A stretch of 64,000 nt of DNA. It comes from Mucilaginibacter frigoritolerans. Lineage in GTDB: Bacteria > Bacteroidota > Bacteroidia > Sphingobacteriales > Sphingobacteriaceae. The stretch's first letter is position 1, and each line of letters opens with the position of its first letter. The position numbers were made by a program, and so were the translations under genes. The stretch spans positions 62,001 through 126,000 of the forward strand of contig NZ_VLLI01000010.1 of the NCBI RefSeq assembly GCF_007830615.1. The letters run 5' to 3'. The notes below the pieces were generated by a model. It was not told where the DNA came from. It saw only the letters and a program-made list of their open reading frames with translations, and ran no database searches. This document shows, one piece after another, positions 33,815 to 42,081 of the stretch.

Positions 33815-34945
33815 ATGAAAATTTACCTGGATAATGCCGCCACCACACCGCTCGACCCTATCGTACTGGAAGCGATGACACCATATTTACTTAACCATTT
33901 CGGAAACCCTTCTTCGCACCATAAGGCTGGAAGAGAAGCCAAAGCCGCACTGGAATATTGTCGGAAAAAGATAGCGGTTTTGTTGAACGCAGAGCCGGAA
34001 GAGATCATATTTACCTCGGGCGGCACAGAAGCGGATAATATCGCTATTATCTCAGCAGTAACTTGCAACCACATCGACCATGTAATCACCACTCCTTTTG
34101 AACATCCTGCAGTTTTACAGACCCTTAAATTTTTAAGCAAGCAATACCATACCCGGGTTAGTTTTATTAAACATGATGAAAAAGGCAATCTTGATCTACA
34201 GCATCTGGAATACCTATTGCGCAACAATACGCACAATCTGGTATCGGTAATGCATGCTAATAATGAGATCGGCAATCTTAATCAAATTGAAAAAATAGGT
34301 GAACTTTGCGAAAAATATAAATCATTATTTCATACAGATACGGTCCAAACCCTGGGGCATTACGAGTATGATCTAAGTCATCTAAAAGTTCATTTCCTGG
34401 CGGCATCCGCACATAAATTTCATGGGCCAAAAGGCGTCGGTTTTCTGTATTGTCGTAAAGGACAGCGACTAAACCGAATTATTCATGGCGGGGGCCAGGA
34501 AAGCGGCTCACGCGCAGGTACCGAAAATATCCCCGGTATTGTTGGGATGACCAAAGCACTGGAATTGGCTTATGAACGTATCGAAGAAGACAGCACTTTT
34601 ATCAGGCATTTAAAAAATTTGCTAATAAGCCGCTTAACTGAAATTTTGCCCGACGTTCAGTTCAACGGAAATTCAGCCGACTCCGATAAAAGCCTCTATA
34701 CAGTATTAAGTGTAAACCTTCCAAGTACGGAGACGGATCTCTTGCGCTATCTGGATAACGAAGGTATCGCTGTATCTGGCGGCAGCGCCTGTTCTGGCGG
34801 CTCACCCTCCCATGTATTACAAGCCTTAGGGGCTGATCTTGAAAGAACAACGATTCGTTTTTCCTTCAGCAAATTCAATACACCGGACGAACTGAATGTG
34901 GTCGCAGAAAAGCTGGCCGCAGTTTATCGGCTGGTAGCTGCTTAA
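33815..34945 (+). CDS. Cysteine desulfurase, NifS/IscS type, SAM-riboswitch controlled
   Basis: 376 residues, complete class I desulfurase: IYLDNAATTPLDP, FGNPSSHH, FTSGGTEADN, PLP lysine in AASAHKFHGPKG (Lys201), GGGQESGSRAGT and the catalytic-cysteine loop SGGSACSGG (Cys326). It releases sulfur from cysteine as enzyme persulfide. It is closely related to the cysteine-less protein at 21588-22694, so one arose from the other by duplication. It is the first gene behind the SAM riboswitch and is followed by a TlpA protein at 47 bases. Unlike housekeeping iscS it has no iscU neighbour, suggesting a role in cysteine/methionine balance rather than Fe-S assembly. Confidence 0.93.
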   Translation: MKIYLDNAATTPLDPIVLEAMTPYLLNHFGNPSSHHKAGREAKAALEYCRKKIAVLLNAEPEEIIFTSGGTEADNIAIISAVTCNHIDHVITTPFEHPAVLQTLKFLSKQYHTRVSFIKHDEKGNLDLQHLEYLLRNNTHNLVSVMHANNEIGNLNQIEKIGELCEKYKSLFHTDTVQTLGHYEYDLSHLKVHFLAASAHKFHGPKGVGFLYCRKGQRLNRIIHGGGQESGSRAGTENIPGIVGMTKALELAYERIEEDSTFIRHLKNLLISRLTEILPDVQFNGNSADSDKSLYTVLSVNLPSTETDLLRYLDNEGIAVSGGSACSGGSPSHVLQALGADLERTTIRFSFSKFNTPDELNVVAEKLAAVYRLVAA

Positions 34946-34991
34946 CCAACAACATACATTATTATATATCTACACACTAAATACAACATAC

Positions 34992-36155
34992 ATGAAGAAG
35001 TACATTTTTACCGCATTACTTTTTGCACCGGTTTTCTTAAAAGCACAAACGATCAATTATACGATTAAAGGCAGCATCGGAAATTTAGATGCCCCTGCGA
35101 AAGCATACTTAACTTACCGTACGGCAACCGGCAACGTAATCGATTCTGCCACGCTGCACCAGGGAGTCTTCGAGTTCAAAGGTGCGTTTACCAATCCAGT
35201 TAAGGCGACCTTAACCATAGCCCATAACGGCGAAAGTTTAAAAGGATCGAGAAGGCCAGACCAACTGCAGGTATACCTGGAGACCGCTACTATCAATATA
35301 ACTGCTTCTGATTCCGTTTATAAAGCGACAATAACAGGTTCGCAACTTAACGATGTCAACACCGAGCTTACAAAGGTACTGCAACCCTATACCGATCAGA
35401 TAAAAGCGGCAGAGGCTGCTTACAGCGCGCTACCCAAAGATCAGAAAACAGACCAGGCGGCTGACGAGCTGGATAAAAAAACAACAGCTATAGAGCAAAA
35501 TCAAAAACCAGTGTTGGCAATTTTCATCAATAGCCATAAAAACTCATTGATTGCTTTGGATGCTTTAAAAACCTATGGCGGGTATTTTCCAGAAGCTACA
35601 GATGTAGAACCCCTATACAATTCACTTGCTGTCGATGTGAAAAATAGTGTACCCGGGAAGCAATACAATAAATGGCTGCAAGGGTGGAAAACTACTGCAC
35701 TTGGCGCAGATGCACCTTTGTTTACCCAGAACGATAAAGACGGAAATCCGGTTAACCTTGATTCCTTTAAAGGCAAATATGTATTAGTTGATTTCTGGGC
35801 ATCCTGGTGCGGTCCTTGTCGTAAAGAAAACCCGAATGTTGTAAAAACTTTTAACCAATTCAAAGACAAAAACTTCACTATTTTGGGTGTATCATTGGAC
35901 AGTAAACGTGATGCCTGGTTGAAAGCAGTAGAAGATGACCAACTAAACTGGACTCAGGTATCCGATCTGAAATACTGGGGCAATGATGTGGCCGTACAGT
36001 ACGGTGTAAGAGCGATCCCGCAGAATTTCCTGATAGATCCCAACGGAAAGATCATCGCAAAAAATTTGAGAGGTAATGCACTTGCGGCTAAACTCAACCA
36101 AATATATAGCCCAAGCAATACAACTGTTACTGCCCCAAAAGTTGAGGGTAAATAA
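34992..36155 (+). CDS. TlpA-family thiol:disulfide protein with DUF4369 N-terminal domain
   Basis: 387 residues with a signal peptide (MKKYIFTALLFAPVFLKAQT). Residues 22-120 fit DUF4369 (INYTIKGSIGNLDAPAKAYL). A helical linker follows, then a TlpA/AhpC-like thioredoxin domain with VDFWASWCGPCRKENPNVVK (CGPC) and the cis-Pro strand RAIPQNFLIDPNGKI. It is periplasmic. It shares the SAM-riboswitch transcript with the desulfurase. Together with the minus-strand NifS-like, PIG-L and TlpA genes this repeats a NifS-TlpA pairing on both arms of the cluster. Confidence 0.92.
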   Translation: MKKYIFTALLFAPVFLKAQTINYTIKGSIGNLDAPAKAYLTYRTATGNVIDSATLHQGVFEFKGAFTNPVKATLTIAHNGESLKGSRRPDQLQVYLETATINITASDSVYKATITGSQLNDVNTELTKVLQPYTDQIKAAEAAYSALPKDQKTDQAADELDKKTTAIEQNQKPVLAIFINSHKNSLIALDALKTYGGYFPEATDVEPLYNSLAVDVKNSVPGKQYNKWLQGWKTTALGADAPLFTQNDKDGNPVNLDSFKGKYVLVDFWASWCGPCRKENPNVVKTFNQFKDKNFTILGVSLDSKRDAWLKAVEDDQLNWTQVSDLKYWGNDVAVQYGVRAIPQNFLIDPNGKIIAKNLRGNALAAKLNQIYSPSNTTVTAPKVEGK

Positions 36156-36188
36156 AGTGTAATAATTAACTGACTGTACATACTATAA

Positions 36189-36216
36189 CCTGCGCGGGCC
36201 GCCGTGCAGGCTATTT
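36189..36216 (+). terminator. Possible terminator between tlpA and tRNA-Cys
   Basis: CCTGCGCGG pairs (with G-U pairs) with CCGTGCAGG over a short loop, followed by CTATTTT. The T-run is weak, so read-through into the tRNA is possible. Confidence 0.5.
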
Positions 36217-36222
36217 TCTGAC

Positions 36223-36295
36223 GGTGGAGTGGCCGAGCGGTTTAGGCGGAGGTCTGCAAAACCTTTTACGGCGGTTCGAATCCGTCCTCACACCT
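36223..36295 (+). tRNA. tRNA-Cys (anticodon GCA) with a bulged acceptor stem
   Basis: D-stem GCC/GGC, anticodon stem GAGGT/ACCTT with loop CTGCAAA (anticodon GCA, 36256-36258... T55-G56-C57-A58 context), T-arm GGCGG-TTCGAAT-CCGTC and discriminator T at 36295 all fit tRNA-Cys. The acceptor 5' strand is GGTGGAG (36223-36229) but the 3' strand has eight bases, CTCACACC (36287-36294); pairing needs one bulged A (36290). It may be a functional variant, a decayed second copy, or reflect a sequencing error. It has no obvious promoter of its own and lies just behind the SAM-riboswitch operon. Confidence 0.78.
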
Positions 36296-36441
36296 CAAAA
36301 TAAAAAATGAAAAAATATAAATTATCATTGGTTTCCGCGCCGCTGCCAGCGGCCTCTCCAAATAATAATCAGTAATTAATTAAGGAATTTAACGGGAAGA
36401 TATAAACTGCTCAGCAAGCAGATAGCTAATTTAAAAACATC

Positions 36442-36615
36442 ATGGATACTAACATCAAAACCACAAGCAATAAAGACGAGATCGATGTTTCCTCGCCTGC
36501 TGAACTGAGGTATTGGGCAGATAAATTCGAAGTAACAAATGTTAAACTGAAAGCAGCAGTGAATGCAACTGGCTCTTCTGTCAAAGCAGTCGAGGCTTAT
36601 CTCCGGAAAAGATAA
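36442..36615 (+). CDS. DUF3606 domain protein
   Basis: 57 residues, MDTNIKTTSNKDEIDVSSPA then ELRYWADKFEVTNVKLKAAV, ending AVEAYLRKR. The pattern YWA-x3-V-x3-L-x2-AV with a closing VxAYL matches the short DUF3606 family, of unknown role and usually a small helical, putatively DNA-associated protein. It precedes the oxidoreductase by 15 bases and is probably co-transcribed with it. Confidence 0.75.
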   Translation: MDTNIKTTSNKDEIDVSSPAELRYWADKFEVTNVKLKAAVNATGSSVKAVEAYLRKR

Positions 36616-36630
36616 GTATGAAATCATAAC

Positions 36631-37644
36631 ATGAAAGCAATTATTCTCAAGAAATTTGGCCCGGTTGAAAATTTCGAACTGGCAGAGGTAGCCACCCCTG
36701 TTGCTGCTTCTGGTCAGGTGCTTGTCCGGATTAAGGCTGCCGCATTTAACCCTATCGATTATCAAATGCGCCAGGGAGCCAATGAACGAAAACTACTGAA
36801 GTCTCCTATCTTGGGAAGGGAATTGTCTGGAGAAGTAACTACAATAGGTGCTGGTGTTCCGAATTTTACAATCGGAGACCGCGTTGCAGCCTATGTGGGC
36901 AGCCTTGGCTCAAACGGGACTTATGCTGAATACATTAGCGTGCCTTACCAATTGCTGGCAAAACTACCTGAAGGCATTTCATTTCAGACCGCTGCCGCAT
37001 TACCCCTTGCAGGCTTGACTGCATTACAGTGTTTCAACAGGCTTACGGTGGAAAAAGATGCCCCCATTTTTATTGCAGGTGGAGCCGGAGGTGTTGGTTC
37101 GATGTTGATCAAATTTTTATTGGCCGCAGGTTATATAAATCTGTTTACAACGGCGGGTAGTACGCAGAGCATTGAAAGCCTCCTGGCCATCGGCCTGACC
37201 AAAGAACGCATTTATAATTACCACCTTCCCGGGCTGGAAACAACACTCCGTTCCGGAAATGCAAACAGCGGCTTTGATTTAGCGATTGATCTGGTTGGGG
37301 GCCCCCTATCTACATTATGTGCCGGATTATTGAACGTTTATGGGTCATACATGAATGTAACCAATCTGTTGACACCAACAGCCGAAGAAATACTATTCAA
37401 CAAGGCAGCAGCAATTATTAATATTGCCAATTATGCAGTGGCTTTACATGGTCATTCGACCTCATTATCGGTCTACGGTCAGCAGTTAACGACACTTTTT
37501 TCAAAGCTTCAGCAAGGTGTAATAGAAGGACCAGCAGTATATACAGTGGGTGAATTCAGTGCAAAAACAGTCATCCAGGCACACCTAATGTTAGAAGAAA
37601 ACCAGACAAAGGGAAACAAGCTAGTGATGTACATTCCTTCTTAA
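36631..37644 (+). CDS. NADP-dependent medium-chain oxidoreductase (quinone oxidoreductase type)
   Basis: 337 residues. GroES-like N-terminal part (KAIILKKFGPVENFELAEVA, AFNPIDYQMRQGA, ILGRELSGEVTTIGAGV) lacks zinc-binding cysteines, which puts it in the quinone-reductase branch. The Rossmann part carries FIAGGAGGVGSMLIKFLLAA. It likely reduces quinones or enones with NADPH. Its stop codon lies at the border of the truncated integrase, so it is the last gene before the mobile-element region. Confidence 0.88.
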   Translation: MKAIILKKFGPVENFELAEVATPVAASGQVLVRIKAAAFNPIDYQMRQGANERKLLKSPILGRELSGEVTTIGAGVPNFTIGDRVAAYVGSLGSNGTYAEYISVPYQLLAKLPEGISFQTAAALPLAGLTALQCFNRLTVEKDAPIFIAGGAGGVGSMLIKFLLAAGYINLFTTAGSTQSIESLLAIGLTKERIYNYHLPGLETTLRSGNANSGFDLAIDLVGGPLSTLCAGLLNVYGSYMNVTNLLTPTAEEILFNKAAAIINIANYAVALHGHSTSLSVYGQQLTTLFSKLQQGVIEGPAVYTVGEFSAKTVIQAHLMLEENQTKGNKLVMYIPS

Positions 37645-37647
37645 CCA

Positions 37648-37947
37648 ATGTAGATATTCCGGAGCCAATCTCTGCCGGTGCGCATAATAAACCTGCTGCC
37701 CAAGTGTTTTCAGGTAAAGATTAAAGGAACGGGCTTCTTCACTTGTTCCCGTCATTTTCTGTGTGGTGGCATTCCAGCGGGAGGGATTTACATAACGCCT
37801 TGTGGTGAACTCGATCCGGTCTCCCTCAATGGTAAGACGTAGGTAAATCGGCGCTGTGCCGTTAGCGAGAATTTTGGTCTTTTTAAGTGCGAAATTTAAA
37901 CAAAAAGCACTAATCATAACGCTGATAATTAAATAGTTACATGCCAT
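37648..37947 (-). pseudogene. Truncated tyrosine recombinase (N-terminal arm-binding fragment)
   Basis: The frame from ATG 37947 (another Met at 37917) reads ISAFCLNFALKKTKILANGT, APIYLRLTIEGDRIEFTTRR and YVNPSRWNATTQKM: the N-terminal arm DNA-binding domain of Bacteroidota phage-type integrases. Homology stops after about 85 residues (VYYAHRQR) and the rest, including the core-binding and catalytic R-H-R-Y domains, is missing where the oxidoreductase gene begins. It is a relic of an integration event. Confidence 0.75.
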
Positions 37948-38053
37948 TTTTATTGGTTCAGCGAGACCTATAAGGTACGAGATGGCAATAGGTCTCGCAA
38001 GAGGTCTCGATCAGATTGAGAAATTATGGTCGAATTTGGTGGGGCTAAAATGC

Positions 38054-38090
38054 AAAAACGCCTAAAATCAGCGATTTTAAGCGTTTTTAA
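38054..38090. terminator. Strong bidirectional hairpin terminator
   Basis: AAAAACGCcTAAAATC pairs with GATTTTAaGCGTTTTT around AGC, followed by AATCTT on the plus strand and by TTTTTGC on the minus strand. It lies upstream of the integrase relic. Confidence 0.75.
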
Positions 38091-38208
38091 TCTTCTTTGG
38101 TAGCTACTCAGCGGGGATAAAGGGAGCCGATTAGAACACCTTTCTGCAATTTTAGCAATTATTAAAGATATTACTAAAACAAATCATTGAAAATAATTGA
38201 TTATAAAA

Positions 38209-38234
38209 TGCTCGGAGCGGGAATTGAACCCACA
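38209..38234 (-). repeat. tRNA 3'-end remnant, likely attachment-site scar
   Basis: On the minus strand the sequence GTGGG-TTCAATT-CCCGC followed by TCCGAGC-A is a T-arm and 3' acceptor strand of a tRNA, but nothing upstream on that strand completes the cloverleaf. Integrases of this kind insert into tRNA 3' ends and leave such copies. It is 260 bases from the truncated integrase and directly borders the HNH gene. Confidence 0.65.
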
Positions 38235-38271
38235 CGCTTTTGACGGGCGCGGATTTTTTGACCGTAAGGAG

Positions 38272-39126
38272 TTAAATAATTTTATTATTTTCAATGGTAC
38301 CGTCAACTATTTTTAGACCTGTGCGATGTTCCTGTCTGCCTTCATCAAAATAAACGATCTCAAAAGTCAAGCCGTTTAAAGCGTCTGGTATCTTCTTCGC
38401 CATAATCTCGTCAGCTACCGTATGAATACCTTCAACACGGTCAACGTATTTAGCCTTTAATTCGAGATAATCATATGGGGGCAGATTATTTTTAATGGGT
38501 AGTTTTTCCAAAGTAGTGAATTTCAAGTCGCTAATTTGACGAAAACAGATATTATAGGCTGGATAGCTTGAATTGTTATAGATTTTAAGTGCATAACTCC
38601 AATTCAATTCCCAATGAATAATAGGTTTAACGCCAGCGCCGATAAATGTAACCCACCTTCCATTTTCGTCTACTTCAACCGGGTTTTTGTTACTGTAACC
38701 TCTTGGACTTCTACCTCCTCTTTGCCAAACCAGATCGACTTCCAAATATGGCTCGCCAACTGCAACGGATTCCAAAGGTTCCCCTTTAAGCCGTTTATGC
38801 ATTTCGAGTTCAGCGTCTGCTTTCCAACTATTCAATAATATTGTGGGGAATTTGCCTTCATCTTTATCTATCAGGTCAGCGCAATTTGCGCAAAGCCAAA
38901 TTCCATTGCTAATGTGACTGCGTTGCTCCGGTGTTAAACCGGTCTCATAACGAGGGCCACCTACTGCCGCAGCGGTTATATGTGCGCCCTTACCAATTCT
39001 CGTCGATTTTGTCTGCTCTGAATTTGGTCCAACGGTGTGAGTTCTACAGGCAGGATTACTGCATAGAAAGCCAACTCGCTCTGCAAGTTTAGTGATAGTG
39101 TCTTTTGAAAAATCGTCACGAGCCAT
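38272..39126 (-). CDS. HNH-like nuclease protein with unknown C-terminal domain
   Basis: 284 residues. The first 105 form a zinc-finger-type HNH module: CSNPACRTHT, then GKGAHITAAAVGGPRYETGL and NGIWLCANCADLIDKDEGKF (Cys pairs, His-Ile, Asn and Cys-x2-Cys). The remaining 180 residues are beta-rich (YLEVDLVWQRGGRSPRGYSN, WELNWSYALKIYNNSSYPAY) and unrecognised. Proteins with this HNH module and a variable C-terminus are frequent in defence islands. It is next to the tRNA scar and directly followed upstream by a small basic protein gene on the same strand. Confidence 0.72.
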   Translation of the reverse strand: MARDDFSKDTITKLAERVGFLCSNPACRTHTVGPNSEQTKSTRIGKGAHITAAAVGGPRYETGLTPEQRSHISNGIWLCANCADLIDKDEGKFPTILLNSWKADAELEMHKRLKGEPLESVAVGEPYLEVDLVWQRGGRSPRGYSNKNPVEVDENGRWVTFIGAGVKPIIHWELNWSYALKIYNNSSYPAYNICFRQISDLKFTTLEKLPIKNNLPPYDYLELKAKYVDRVEGIHTVADEIMAKKIPDALNGLTFEIVYFDEGRQEHRTGLKIVDGTIENNKII

Positions 39127-39166
39127 ACATCATTCTTTATGACCTAACTTAAACCGCCTCTATTCA

Positions 39167-39307
39167 TCATTTCCCCTTCTTAGGATCATGGGGTTTTAAA
39201 GTAGGGTGTTTCGGCTGAGTTGGGGGGTCAACTCGTCTTCTTCTGTCATCTTGTCCTTCTTCTGTCTTAGGTTTTGGACCGGGCTTAATAGATTCAATTT
39301 TTCCCAT
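39167..39307 (-). CDS. Small Lys/Pro/Arg-rich protein, 46 residues
   Basis: Frame from ATG (complement of 39305-39307) to TGA at 39167-39169: MGKIESIKPGPKPKTEEGQD, DRRRRVDPPTQPKHPTLKPH, DPKKGK. It is strongly basic and proline-rich, looks disordered, and is encoded 40 bases upstream of the HNH gene on the same strand. It is not a recognised family; a regulatory or immunity partner of the HNH protein is a guess. Confidence 0.55.
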   Translation of the reverse strand: MGKIESIKPGPKPKTEEGQDDRRRRVDPPTQPKHPTLKPHDPKKGK

Positions 39308-39437
39308 AATTATAGTTTTTAGGTTAAAAATTTGTTTCTATAAAGGTACAAAAAACTGTAGCCATGACTATCCATTAAATGGCTTGCGGCAATGTTTTAA
39401 TTTAATTGTATTTTTAGGTTCTCTTAAATTATTGCTC

Positions 39438-40352
39438 ATGCCTCTAATTACCAAGAATTTCAATCAGATTATTGACGAGAATAACGAGCTAATGAACTAT
39501 GCCGATTATTTAAAAGATAGTATAACTGGTTTAAAAACATTGGTAAGTGATCAGGAGAAATCAAATGTCAAAGACGAGCCTGCTATTCAAAAATATTTTG
39601 AACAGCACCCATCTACTTTATTGGGCGCTCTTTGTGGCGTGTCCAATAACTCTAAAGTCGAGGGCAATCTTATTATATCTCAACCTCGAATAAAAAGTTT
39701 GGCCAGGGATAGGCAACCTGACTTTTTGATTATTACCGGTAATTCTTTGCAGGTGTTTTTCAATTTTATAGAAATTGAGGCGCCGGCAAAAAAGATATTC
39801 CACAAAAAAAGATATGAACTATCAAAGGATTTTTTGCAGAGCTATTCCCAATTAACCCAATGGCGGTCGTTTGAGCATAGTGTAATTTCCGACTATTGCA
39901 ATTTTACGGTTAACACGCTATTTGGCAATAATGGCGATTTCAAAGTAAAACGTAAACATTATTATAATTTTATCTTGTTATATGGCAATTCCGGGGAAGT
40001 ACTCGAAAAAAATGACCCTACCTACACCAGTCTATTGCTATCACAATTTAAGGATGAAATTCAGCATGTTACTTACAGCCGTCTTATATCAGATCCATTA
40101 TTTCACCAACCATTAATTACTATTAAAAGGAGGGCAAACGTTGATCAATTTGAAGCTATAGGAATGGACCCGATTAAATATTATGATTATTGGCGTTGGT
40201 CAAACCACCATTATATATCAGGTAAACAAGCTCTTATAAAAAGTTCGGCTTATCTCAACGATGATGAAAAAAACGTTTTGATAGGAAAAATAACGGCTTA
40301 CGACAAACTTTCTTCCGAAGAAATTCTAAAGTTGGAAAACAGGAGTTATTAG
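39438..40352 (+). CDS. Shedu-like (DUF4263) PD-(D/E)xK nuclease
   Basis: 304 residues from ATG 39438; an upstream in-frame start adds 18 hydrophobic residues and looks spurious. The middle reads IQKYFEQHPSTLLGALCG, then RQPDFLIITGNSLQVFFNFI, then EIEAPAKKIFHKK: the Asp and Glu-x-Glu/Lys positions of a PD-(D/E)xK fold in the arrangement typical of the SduA domain (EQHP start, PDFLI, IEIKxP-like). Shedu is a single-protein antiphage nuclease. The usual Lys of the ExK is not obvious (EIEAPAKK), so catalytic competence is uncertain. A partner gene follows after 13 bases. Confidence 0.62.
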   Translation: MPLITKNFNQIIDENNELMNYADYLKDSITGLKTLVSDQEKSNVKDEPAIQKYFEQHPSTLLGALCGVSNNSKVEGNLIISQPRIKSLARDRQPDFLIITGNSLQVFFNFIEIEAPAKKIFHKKRYELSKDFLQSYSQLTQWRSFEHSVISDYCNFTVNTLFGNNGDFKVKRKHYYNFILLYGNSGEVLEKNDPTYTSLLLSQFKDEIQHVTYSRLISDPLFHQPLITIKRRANVDQFEAIGMDPIKYYDYWRWSNHHYISGKQALIKSSAYLNDDEKNVLIGKITAYDKLSSEEILKLENRSY

Positions 40353-40365
40353 AATTGTAAGCAAC

Positions 40366-41220
40366 ATGCAAGCTGTCCATATAAATGCAAGCGAACTGGA
40401 AGATTCCACTAATCAACTGATAGAGGCTGTAATTAATAATTTGCCTAATAAAATTGGGCTGGTAAAAAATCAAAACGAATTTAAACAAGCCGTTGACCTG
40501 CTCATTAACGAAATTTTTGAGCTGTTTAGAACTAAATATGAGCGGATTAAAGATCATCAGCGGTTTAAAAATATTTTTTTAGGCTTAATTCGTTCTAAAC
40601 AAGATGAACTGTTAAGTGGCAAGACCTGGGGTAATATATTTTCCGAAGTGAGGGATATTGATGGTAATTTAGATAAGGATCAAACTTATTTTGACGCTAT
40701 ATTAATCTACTGCGAACTAAATAAAACGTATAGCAGAGATGTAGTCATTGGTTATCTTATCGAAATAACAGGGTTATGGAACGTTTTTCCTGCGATAAAT
40801 AATTTCTGTTTAAATAACAAAGCAATTCTGTTAGATCACAGGCCGCTGCCGGAAGAAATTAAAACCTCTAAATTGAAAGCAGTATTGTTTGACTATGGCT
40901 TCTGCAACTTGGATTTAATTAAGGTATTAACAGCTGAAGGTTTTGAAGGCATAGCTGGTCTGTTGGCCAAGAACAAACTGCCCTATCAAATTGCTATGTT
41001 TGATTTTTTAGGGTTCATTTCCTATTTAGAGAATGAACGTTTTAAATCTAAGCATGATATGTACAAAGAAATATCAAAATGGCTTGATTCAAGTAAAGAT
41101 GGAAGAAGCGTCAAAGGCAATATTAATTCATTGCTCTCTTTTACAGCCGAAAATAAAGATCGTTATACAGCCTATAAACATACTGAAGAGGTAAAAACGG
41201 ACTATTCAATGTTAAAATAG
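40366..41220 (+). CDS. Unrecognised helical protein, partner of the Shedu-like gene
   Basis: 284 residues, largely helical with no membrane segment. Conspicuous stretches are FDAILIYCELNKTYSRDVVI and, at the end, SKDGRSVKGNINSLLSFTAE and KDRYTAYKHTEEVKTDYSML, which look like a conserved terminal module. It starts 13 bases after the Shedu-like gene, so the two form an operon. No function can be assigned from sequence; context suggests a defence accessory or effector. Confidence 0.72.
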   Translation: MQAVHINASELEDSTNQLIEAVINNLPNKIGLVKNQNEFKQAVDLLINEIFELFRTKYERIKDHQRFKNIFLGLIRSKQDELLSGKTWGNIFSEVRDIDGNLDKDQTYFDAILIYCELNKTYSRDVVIGYLIEITGLWNVFPAINNFCLNNKAILLDHRPLPEEIKTSKLKAVLFDYGFCNLDLIKVLTAEGFEGIAGLLAKNKLPYQIAMFDFLGFISYLENERFKSKHDMYKEISKWLDSSKDGRSVKGNINSLLSFTAENKDRYTAYKHTEEVKTDYSMLK

Positions 41221-41617
41221 GGTGTACGCCCCTGTTGTCGCCCCTTAAAGCCCCTCATATTATTGCATATCGTAAAATGATATGCTACAATGGAGGCCAT
41301 ATTTGGAATATTAAAAAGAGGAATTGCAATAGCGGATAACTATGCAGTCTGCCATATAGTAATTGTGCTATTTTCTATTTGTTGCGTTCGTCGTACATCG
41401 ATAAAGCTACAAATAAGGTATCGAGGAAAAAAAAATAGCGTAATAGTAAAATGGAAGCCATGTAAAGCCAGATAATTTAAGCGGGTTTTTGTAGAACATA
41501 AAAAGCACTTAAATATCACTTATCAAGCACCTAACGCGCGGGAAAGCACATATATATGTCTATTAATTGTCGGTTTATTCAGCCTATGGCCGATATTATT
41601 ACAGCACCATCAAAACA
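41221..41617. other. Non-coding gap after the Shedu-like operon
   Basis: 400 AT-rich bases. A short plus-strand frame at 41290-41475 has no start signal or family resemblance, so I treat the stretch as non-coding. Confidence 0.45.
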
Positions 41618-41650
41618 AAAAGCCCTAATACGGACATGTATCAGGGCTTT
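41618..41650 (-). terminator. Terminator downstream of the small membrane protein gene
   Basis: On the minus strand AAAGCCCTGATAC pairs with GTATTAGGGCTTT around six bases, followed by TTGTTTTG. It is 130 bases beyond the 41780 stop codon. Confidence 0.8.
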
Positions 41651-41779
41651 GACCGACAGCAGGAAATTAATCAAACACTTTTAATTACCTTATGAAAATT
41701 TGGTTTTCACTTTATGCCCCGCAAGGGGCCGCCCGGAATTTTGGGCGCTCATAGGTATTTTTAAGTACTACCGGGCTTG

Positions 41780-42022
41780 CTATAAATGGATAATAACATT
41801 GATTATACCGGCGACTATAAACAAAGCACCAACGATATTTAGCAGGGTTTCTATGATGGTAGTAAGTACAGCCTTAATGTAACTGCTAAAGATTTGTACG
41901 CCTGTAATACTTCGGCGGTTAAACCTGCGCCGTCCTATTTGAAAGCGGATGAATAAACCTGCTATGAGAAGTAGTGAACCGTAATGATTTGGATAGCCTG
42001 TACTAAGAAATAAAAGTGTCAT
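41780..42022 (-). CDS. Small membrane protein of the integrated element
   Basis: 80 residues from ATG 42022. Two hydrophobic segments (GSLLLIAGLFIRFQIG and TLLNIVGALFIVAGIINVII) are separated by a basic loop (RRRFNRRS). No family is recognised. It lies 60 bases downstream of the DUF932 gene in the same orientation and probably belongs to the same ICE accessory operon. Confidence 0.6.
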   Translation of the reverse strand: MTLLFLSTGYPNHYGSLLLIAGLFIRFQIGRRRFNRRSITGVQIFSSYIKAVLTTIIETLLNIVGALFIVAGIINVIIHL

Positions 42023-42081
42023 AATTTCATAGTTGAATGGTGAATAATACAAAGGGGGGATTACCCCCCCCTTATTGTTAG

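Noticed and set aside
41290..41475. 61-codon plus-strand frame after the Shedu-like operon
   Set aside because: No ribosome-binding site, no partner and an odd composition; treated as non-coding.
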